Shown here piece after piece: positions 55,762-64,000 of a stretch of 64,000 nt of DNA. The notes under the pieces were generated by a model that made no database searches, was not told where the DNA came from, and saw only the letters and a program-made list of their open reading frames with translations. The number at the start of each line of letters is the position of its first letter. Position 1 is the stretch's first letter. This stretch comes from Ooceraea biroi (Eukaryota; Arthropoda; Insecta; Hymenoptera; Formicidae): positions 12,761,787 through 12,825,786 of the forward strand of contig NC_039514.1 of NCBI RefSeq assembly GCF_003672135.1. Reading direction: 5' to 3'. A program made the translations under genes and the position numbers.

Positions 55762-58700
55762 TCAGATCCATATGAAAGACCAATAAAGGATGTTGAATAT
55801 GATGAATGACACGGGGAACACTATCCTGCTGCGCTTGTCGATCCACTGAGCGATCTCCTGCGGGGTCATCGTCGTGAAATTGTGCAGCTTAGCGAGGGTC
55901 GCCCTGCGTGGGAAGGGTTTGGGTGGCGGGGTGCTGTTGATGGTCGTAATGCTGCCGACGGAACAGTCCGGGTCCTTATCCTCCTCGATTCTTACTGATG
56001 GAATGTTGATTGTACTTGGGAAACTCTGAATAAAGTACAGGATATTTATATATGAGGAAAACCTATTTATAACGAAACTACTCCATCAGAGAAATTGTTC
56101 CTGAGTATAATTTACGCTTTCGAATAGTATCGTGGAAGAATTATTTTATCAATGACTTACGTGCACGGTGAGGTAATTCTGGCTCGTGAAGTCCTGCTCG
56201 CTGTTCATATTCGCGTTATCTAATGACGACCATGATCGCGATCGTTCCAGCCCGGTTGTATTCTTTTGGAATTGCTTCCTCGCCAAGCGCGGCGTCAGGG
56301 TTGACTTAAGAATGTATTTGCTGTTGACCTTTTTCAGCGGTACGTTCTTTCTGCACGAACGCGACACGTTATTGATTAATTAATCAAATATTATACCTTA
56401 AATATTTAAATTGAGTAACGAATAAAAGCTTTGTGTGTATGTAGCTGATGAAATTAAAAGCGTCGCGACGAAAGAAATTACGCACTTCCTCCTGTAAATG
56501 GTGTTGACGAAGGCGAACTCGACCATTGCCGAGAACAAAAATATCGTGCAGCCCAAGAACCAAATCTCGCTCGCCTTTATGTAAGACACCTTCGGCAACG
56601 AATTCTCTACTTTCGACGCGAGCGTCATGAATGCCAAGATAGTGTTCGTTCCTGAAAGTATACGTCTTCCCCGTGTCTCAAGTATAATCATTTAACATTA
56701 CGTACATATGATGCACAGATATCCTACCTAAAACTATCCGCGGTGCACTCGCGTCCACGTGCAACCAGAACGACACCCAAGAGATCACCACGATTAATAT
56801 CGACGGCACATAATAGTCCATCATGAAGAATCCCATCTCACGGGCTAGTTTAAACGTAATGTTTATCGAACTGAAATTGCCGGCTGCAATCACCGTCATC
56901 AGAATTTTAGTGAGATTTCGCGCGTGTCTCCTTTGCCTTATTAAATCAAATCAAAGCATCATTATCAATTATATCATCAAATCAAAGATTTGATTGAGTT
57001 TTACCAAAATGTCCATAATGATGCTGTGATGTGGTATAGGATACCCCGGAGCGGTTGACCCACGTGTCCACGAGCTTGTACTCCGTCAGATATAAGTTGC
57101 TCGCGATGACGATCGGGTCATTGTCCCAGTCCAACACCATTTCGTTCAGATTGTGAGTCCCTGGCGAAAAGAGGAATTATTTATTTTCTTCATTCTACGC
57201 AATAAGGGATATGTTCATTTATAACAATGGCAACTTACAGCTTTCGAATATCAGCGGACACTCTTGCACGTCGAACGGGAACTTCTCCAGTCGGAGCCCG
57301 CAGTTAAGGGTGGCCTCCAATCTAAAATTCAAATAGATCTCCTTATCATTGTTAATTAATTATCCAGATAAGAATTTAACTTGATAAAATTATTTAATAA
57401 AGATTTACGTGAAAGCAAGATACATACAGGGTGAGGCACCTAAAACAGGCCACCTGAATATCTCGGCTGTTATTGGTGATAGAAAAAAATGTGTCGGACC
57501 AAACTTGCATGGTTTCGAGGGACACATAATTTGTTCTAAATAGTTTTTTATTAGGTGGACGCGTAGAGGTCATATGAAGGTCAACTTCGTTTTTTTAAAT
57601 GGTATGATATGTTTTTTTACGTACCATCTAATAGAGCGTTTGAAGATGCGCACATTGATCTACGGGTCAAAATCATTCACGGTCACTGAAGGCTAAAATT
57701 TCTAAGTGCTGGAACTTTTTCATTTCTGAGTTTACGGTATTTTCAATAGCAGAGAACTCTAGGCAATATAAAAAATATAGATATCAACAACTCAGAACTT
57801 CTCGGAAAAGAAAAAATTTCTAACGGCTAGAACTTTTTCATTTCTGAGTTTACGGTATTTTCAATAGCAGAGAACTCTAGGCAATATAAAAAATAATGAT
57901 ATCATCAACTCAGAACTTCTCGGAAAAGAAAAAATTTCTAACGGCTAGAACTTTTTCATTTCTGAATTTACGGTATTTTCAATAGCAGAGAACTCTAGGC
58001 AATATAAAGTAAATTATTTTCCCTTGCAGTTGGCCTTCAGTGATCTTGAATGATTTTGACCCGTAGATCAATGTGCGCATCTTCAAACGCTCTACTAGAT
58101 GGTACGTAAAAAAACATATCATACCATTTTAAAAAAAAACGAAGTTGACCTTCATATGACCTCTACGCGTCCAGCTAATAAAAAACTATTTAGAACAAAT
58201 TATGTGTCCCTCGAAACCATGCAAGTTTGGTCCGACGCATTTTTTTCTATCACCAATAACAGCCGAAATATTCAGGTGGCCTGTTTTAGGTGCCTTACCC
58301 TGTATATAGAAGAAATAAAGCTAGACACGAAACTTGGTTTTATTTATCAGGTTCCACGGAGCGATTTTCGACTTTTTTTGAAATCAAACAGCATCATCGA
58401 TAATACCTCGTGTTCAGAATAACCATGCCATGAGGACTGATGGAGATAAGTAAGTCTTTAACGTTGTTCCCCATCACGGCCGAGGTACGTTGGTTCGCGA
58501 CGTACACGGTGGGTGTCCAGATCAGACCGTGCGCAGATTGACCAGCATATATCTGGGTCATGTAGGGAGCTATGTCCGCGAATTTCAGTCGTTTGTCTAG
58601 ATAACGGAACTGCAGCATCAGATGCACGTCGAATTGCTGCAATGCATCGTTTATTTCCTCGACATTATCGATCCTCGACGATAGCTACACAACGCATTAC

Positions 58701-61700
58701 ATGCTAAGGCAGAGATGTAAGTAAAATTATGGTGGTACCAGAGTTTTAGCCATGTTGGACTTTATCGTGTAGATAAAGGCTCTGGTGTAGATTCGGATCG
58801 GATCTGTCGCGTTGATCACCCCGGGTGGCCTGACCATTTTGTCGTAACGGCATTCGTTCGCCAGTTCCTGCAGTAGTTCCGTTTGCGTCATGGAACTACT
58901 GAACGACGGGCAGTTCCCCAATCTGTAGTAGATACGAAATTTTCTTGAAACACGAAATCTGAATTCTGTATCAAGATCCGTTAGATAATTGTTTTAATAA
59001 TTACGCCAGAAATATAGCATTCTTCTGCCGAAAGTTTATTGCGCAAGCACGATAATTCAGAGTTACTCTTCAATAATTAAATAAAAAAATCTTTTTTTAG
59101 AAAGCATTGATAAAATAAAAAGAAACATAATATCAAAGCAAGTAAACGTCCAAGAGACGTTTAGAAAAATCGACTTTAGATCTATAACTTAGTTACTGAT
59201 GAACGAACAAATGAAAATGAGCCAGCTTAGTTACTAAAATGAAGAAGAAGTACGCTTTGTAAAGAAGCGTGCTTCTCGTACGTCAACGAAGAAAACGGAG
59301 ATGTTTTGTCAGATAGAAATGTAGCGAGAATTGTGTGTAACAAAACGCGTCACACAAACAGCGTCATACGCCTCGCTCGGGAAGAAAAGTCGCTCGAATT
59401 AATATTCCAGACCTCGTCTCCACGCGCGTATGTTTTCAAAGTGTTTTCAATGTGTGTTCATTAACTCTTTGTGCCTATGTAGATGATGCGTTTACGGACG
59501 ACAACGGAAGTATAGATAAGCGCGTACTTAAATATACGAATTTGCCCGTCGCGAGACTTGCCGCGTGATCGTGCATGTGATCTGAGGAGAACCGAGATTC
59601 TGCGCGAACTACAGATAAGCCGCACTAACTACGATTATAATTAATTAATTATGAACGAATCTAGGGGTTCCGGAGGGCTGCTGATTCCGGAGATGCCAGC
59701 CGGACAATCTCGCGAGACAGTCAAGAGCCAAGTTTGTCTTTCGCGTTGATCACGTTGATCATCGCGTGATAGAGATTATGCTTTTTTGCAGAGAGCGTTG
59801 CGGCGCATGCACGCGCTTCGTTCGTTTAAATTAAAGCGCCTACAAAAGAATACCGCCGACTGTATTAAGTTCTTATCTCGCGCCGTGTTAGCTGCCTGAA
59901 TTTATAACGTCAAATATATATCCTCACCAAGTATCCTGTTTATACAAGATACACCGGCGTTACACGCGTCTTTGTTCTCACAGAGTAGTATGTACTGATC
60001 GAGATTAACGTTAAAGCGCATTAAAACTAATCTGATAGCGTGTAACAAATTGTATCAATTGCTGCAGAGGTTGCGCTCAATTATAAATAATTGTCGCGAA
60101 TATTTCAGTTAGTTATAAACAAGATCGTCAAAGTACTTGAGAAAATATTCTTCGACAGATCTGATTTTTCATATGATGTATATGATAATTATCTTTGTAA
60201 TACCTGATCTATAATTTTAAATTTTTAGTGTATTTTACAATTTATTTATTATGTGTGTGATGCTTTGTTCAAGTTAACCATTTAAAACGTTCTTTCTGAA
60301 AATGCAAACGTATATTCTTTATATACGAAATAATGAGTTTGTTCTAGATGGAATTGCTTTCGAAAGTTATTAATCTTTTTTTTGATGATTCCGCTCTGAG
60401 ATATCTTTATAAATGGAAATAAATTCTTAATAGCAACGAAGATATTTCAATCGGTCAAATTGGATGAAATATTTTATATTTCGCGTTCCATGATAATATA
60501 TCAAACTGTTCTCCCTCGACTTTTATTAGATCCGTCTTGTTAATGTTGCCAGTCAGTAAATTTAATGTATTAACTAAAATATTTATATAGTGGAACAGGT
60601 AAAAGTTACGAAACGGGCGAAAATGATGAAGAGAGACGCGTGTTACGAGAAGGAGACAGAGATTAATAAAAATAACAAAAATTAAAATCGAATGCCGGTG
60701 TGTTTGTACAAGTGCGGATTCGCGACTCGGTGCTTGTTTGCTGTCGAAATAAAACGGACTTTCTTGCGCACGTACGAAAACTGAAAACGATAGTTTCGCA
60801 GCGAGCGGTTTCATTAAGCGGTTTTTGTCGAAGCTGTCACTCTCGTCTGCCGGACGGAAAACAATTTTTACGTCGCGTAAAAAGCGCTCTTTCGCTTTGG
60901 TTTATGGCATTGCTGAATTCGTTAAATAACACCTGATGACTGCTCGCATTTATGAGGACCCGAAGGTCGAGCGTTACGCACTAATAAGTTCGAAAGCAAC
61001 CATAAAATTTTACAAGGCTAAAAATAGCAATTAAACGAATTTTCCTTATTATGCCGTTATTTTCTCGTAATCTAATGCACAAATGCATCTACTGCCCCGT
61101 TCGGTCGGGCTTACGTAAAAGACACATTATTCGCGGGAAATGAGGATAAAGATTGAATGACATTAGTATCCTCGTCTTTTCTTTTCTTTCGTTTCGTTTT
61201 GCATTACTTCCCGGTGTGTAAGACCCTTTAGATAACAATGACACCCGACGGCGCCGGCGGCGGCGGCGGCGACAAGTGTCGCGGGCAGGTAAACTTGCGG
61301 TTTTGCAAAATTTATGAAACATATATTTTGTAAGAAGCACCATTAGTATAATGTCGCTTCGAGAACCGCCTTACTATTTTTTACAAACCAAAATGCAAAA
61401 TGTCTTAAATGTGCAGTAAGATTTTGTTAGAAATTAAATATCGATACGAGTATTTGAATGAGCTAGTAGGAAAACCGCGTGCACTATGACATTGTCTAAT
61501 CCATGTGTGAATTAAATAACGTATATTTATGCGCATGTGTATTAAAATATATACTATTTATATTACATATCGAGTGCGCCTTTAATATTTTTGCCTTGCG
61601 CACACGTTACAAGTAGCAACTTTTCGATCATAATCGTTCATATTTATATTTTATTTATTTCAATGAAATTATTAATTTTAATTAATCGGAACGTGCAATC

Positions 61701-61799
61701 GAAATCGTTGACTTACATTTTGATTGCGTCCGCAGGCGACGGCACCCGCGACAGGTGGACGAAGAGCGCCAGAACGAAGACCCTTCCTCCGAGAGTCAT
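55762..61799 (-). CDS. Cys-loop ligand-gated chloride channel, pHCl/CG6927-CG7589 group
   Basis: Exons: 61717-61799, 58739-58922, 58407-58684, 57239-57321, 57005-57160, 56728-56883, 56486-56651, 56161-56350 and 55762-56025, phases agreeing. The first encodes a signal peptide (MTLGGRVFVLALFVHLSRVP). The ligand-binding domain has NECRYDKMVRPPGVI, GLIWTPTVYVANQRT and the Cys-loop CGLRLEKFPFDVQEC with 13 residues between the cysteines. M1 is YYVPSILIVVISWVSFWL. M2 starts DASAPRIVLGTNTILAFMTL; the SAPR segment before M2 is the anion-channel form (PAR-like). M3 is EIWFLGCTIFLFSAMVEFAF and M4 RIVFPVSFIIFNILYWSFIW. The intracellular loop is ~135 residues. Insect relatives include pH- or zinc-gated chloride channels; the ligand here cannot be told from sequence. 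A foldback element sits in one intron. Confidence 0.9.
57427..58302. mobile_element. Foldback element with CAGGGTGAGG ends and internal tandem repeats
   Basis: TA flanks both ends (57425-57426 and 58303-58304). The arms are inverted copies of about 265 bp (57427-57693 and 58030-58302). Between them a 120-bp unit starting 'aaaatttcta' is repeated about 2.6 times (57695, 57813, 57933). No transposase. It lies in the receptor intron between exons 58407-58684 and 57239-57321. Confidence 0.9.
58923..61716. other. First intron of the chloride channel gene
   Basis: About 2.8 kb between the signal-peptide exon and the next coding exon. A short CG-rich GGC trinucleotide run (61248-61272, ggcgccggcggcggcggcgg) is the only notable sequence. 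No separate gene is supported. Confidence 0.6.
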
Positions 61800-62625
61800 T
61801 TTCAAGAGACCCCTTTGTCACTTAACTGTACCACTAATAGCTTCCGACTGATCCTTCCTTGAGTGGCCCGTGAGTGTAGTCGGGCGAGCAAATTTGTTGG
61901 AAACCAGACGCCCAGCCAAAGCTCGCTCCCACTCTTCATGGTGCTCCTCCAGAGTCTCTCTCGAGACTCGAACGTACATACACGTGTACACTCTCATCGT
62001 GCAAAGATGCGCGACATGCATGACATCAACGCACACACTCGGTATGTGTCTAAGGCTTTGGCAATATTGCAGATTCTTGCACTCATCATGCATGTTGCAG
62101 TCATCGTACATATATAGATAAATAACATCGTACATCGCCGCGCGTTTAGTGCACCGTACTGATTTAAATGTGAGACTTCAACATCGGAGATATCGCCGTA
62201 TGGCTCGTCGCTCTTTCCCAGAATACGCGTAATTGTTTACTTATGTTGTGAAAAGATGCTACAAACTTACTGGCATACTGGTCCATGATTCACGTTTCTG
62301 TGTAATGAAATTATTCTTATCTTACCACGTGTACTTGTAAGTTTTATCATGACAAGTACACAGCTTTACTTTCGTCTAGTACTATTGTATCGTATTGTGC
62401 AACTTACCACGAGATTAAAATCTATTTGACATTGAAAACTATAAAGGATCGAAAGCGACATACGTAAAATTTCATAGAAAACTTGCAGTAATGGTTTAGT
62501 AAATTTAGTGAACAAAATTGTATAAAATAAAAGTTAAATGTAAGATCATCTGTACAATTTATTTACACATGTTTACGTATCATGATATAATAAAATATGC
62601 AATAATATATACACAGTATATATTA
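61800..62625. other. Spacer between the channel 5' end and UTP13 3' end
   Basis: About 825 bp that should hold the channel promoter and the UTP13 3' untranslated region; both genes are on the minus strand. Overlapping short frames have no domain. Confidence 0.5.
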
Positions 62626-64000
62626 TCATTTAGTACCAATTGATACGATGTCGGGTTTCATGCGATTAATAGTATACGTTAACAAGTGGAGATCCTGTAA
62701 AAGTTTCGTTAACCTTTTGAAGTGCCTGTCGGTGTAAGGTAGCATAGCTTCGAGAGTGGAAGATAAACCTGACATCTGCAGTTCCTGTGTACCGATCTCT
62801 GTTATTAAGGAATTGATAACTATCTGAAAGTAATAAAACAATTGAGAATAAGAAGCTTTGCACATACATAGCTATATACATTTTGAATTTCACGAATATT
62901 TTAAAAAATCCACTAAAAGAAGCTGTGTAATTCCAATTAAATCAATCAATTTGTAAATTCTATTACACCAATTCCAAATTACAGAATTCGCGTTAAATCT
63001 GTAACTGCTCTATTATATTTCTCTTAACTGTTGTAAAATAATTAATTTCTTGACAAAGTTTTTATTAATTAGCCCTTTTTATCAATAAAATCGCTTACTA
63101 TAAATTATTACATGTATGAATTATTAAACTTCGAGTCATACCTGAGCGATGTGTGAATTTCGGCTATTCATGTTCCATGTAACAGCACACCTTAGTAACG
63201 CCTCTTTGCGAACTGGTTTCAATTCCTTTATTATTTCTACGAAATTATCGTTTCCCCTCTTTAGTATAGCTGTCAGAATAAAAATAAAAATTAATACTAT
63301 GGCGTTGATGATGATATTGTTATTTTCAACTTGAGCAATCGTACCTTCTACAATCTTGAGGACTTGTAGCGGCCGCTCCAATTTTAGAGCCAATCGTAAC
63401 GCGGCCTGAAGCTCATCAGCTTTCAGTAAATTGGCCAGTTTTTGCTCTTCGAGCGCAAGCTGCTCCTTTTCCAATGTGATCCGTGCTTTTCTCTCTTCCG
63501 TTACGTCTTTCCAGATTATTAACAATGAATCGCTACCACCACTGATGATATGTTGTTGATCCTTGGTAACTACACAAACATACGTATGTATTTGTTATAC
63601 AACCGTTTTCATTGGTATGCTTGACATCATCGATTTCAATGACAAGATAGTTTTAGAAGGATAACGGACTCACCTGCAAGCGCCCAAACGTGACTTTCGT
63701 GTTGGTCCAAAGTGGACATGCACTCGGACGTTTTAATGTTCCACAATTTTAGGAGACCATCTCCGCCCGACGTGATCAGCTGCATGCCACCAGACAGAAA
63801 TTCTCCTCTTAGAACAGAGGACTCGTGCCCTTCGAACGTCTGCGACAATAACGGAGATTAATAAAAAAATCTCTATTAAGAAATAATTTTTAACAGAGAT
63901 ATTATCCTGTTTACGTACCTTCAGACAGTTGAGTTCCGTCACGGACCACAGTCTCAACGTGCAATCGGCGGACGTCGTTAAGAGCACTTGATCGACCGGC
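62626..64000 (-). CDS. UTP13/TBL3, small-subunit processome WD40 protein (3' part)
   Basis: UTP13 (TBL3) is a tandem-WD40 subunit of the UTP-B complex in nucleolar pre-18S rRNA processing. Exons seen: 63919 to beyond 64000, 63674-63839, 63345-63569, 63142-63269, 62626-62823, phases agreeing. The window contains the last WD repeats (TTSADCTLRLWSVTELNC; LITSGGDGLLKLWNIKTSEC; HIISGGSDSLLIIWKDVTEE) followed by the C-terminal UTP13 domain (LANLLKADELQAALRLALKL, ALLRCAVTWNMNSRNSHIAQ, LEAMLPYTDRHFKRLTKLLQ) and stop 62626-62628. The N-terminal propeller and start lie outside the window. Confidence 0.93.

Overview
This window looks like nuclear DNA of an insect, most likely a hymenopteran such as an ant. 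Genes are split by short GT-AG introns, intergenic DNA is AT-rich, and at least a dozen DNA transposons and MITEs lie between or inside genes. The species assignment is inference from protein resemblance and transposon types; no diagnostic marker was seen.

Layout. 1-12 kb is transposon-rich and has no recognisable host gene: a Harbinger-like element with a TAA duplication, a decayed mariner, a foldback element, a four-copy ~520 bp tandem repeat with a tRNA-like piece, a second decayed mariner-like element and a long-arm foldback. 12.1-20.0 kb on the minus strand holds a complete raptor gene (mTORC1 scaffold) in 22 coding exons; one intron contains a pogo/psq-like element and another a 119 bp MITE. 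20.9-22.9 kb on the plus strand is a complete ALG1 (N-glycan mannosyltransferase). 23.2-29.4 kb on the minus strand is an L7Ae-domain gene whose intron hosts SNU13 (15.5K snRNP protein), a nearly intact mariner and other elements. 29.7-33.4 kb is a second copy of the SNU13 locus, frameshifted, whose 3' half has been amplified into seven ~430 bp tandem units.

35.2-38.2 kb on the minus strand is the mitochondrial dicarboxylate carrier with a non-coding first exon. Immediately upstream sits a 3.2 kb foldback-type element with a 9-bp target duplication and an array of ~15 units of 134/135 bp. 43.3-46.8 kb on the plus strand carries ELP6 (Elongator), a divergent globin with canonical globin intron positions, and an unrecognised small gene. 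47.7-51.6 kb on the minus strand is a KIF19-type kinesin. 55.8-61.8 kb on the minus strand is a complete anion-type Cys-loop receptor with signal peptide, and 62.6 kb to the window edge is the 3' part of UTP13/TBL3.

The genes serve separate housekeeping or neuronal roles, and nothing suggests co-regulation. The most unusual features are the foldback element in the carrier promoter, the nested amplification of the SNU13 copy, the divergent globin, and an 81 bp palindromic mariner miniature resembling primate MADE1. Exon limits were read by eye from splice motifs and reading-frame continuity, and may be off by a base or two.
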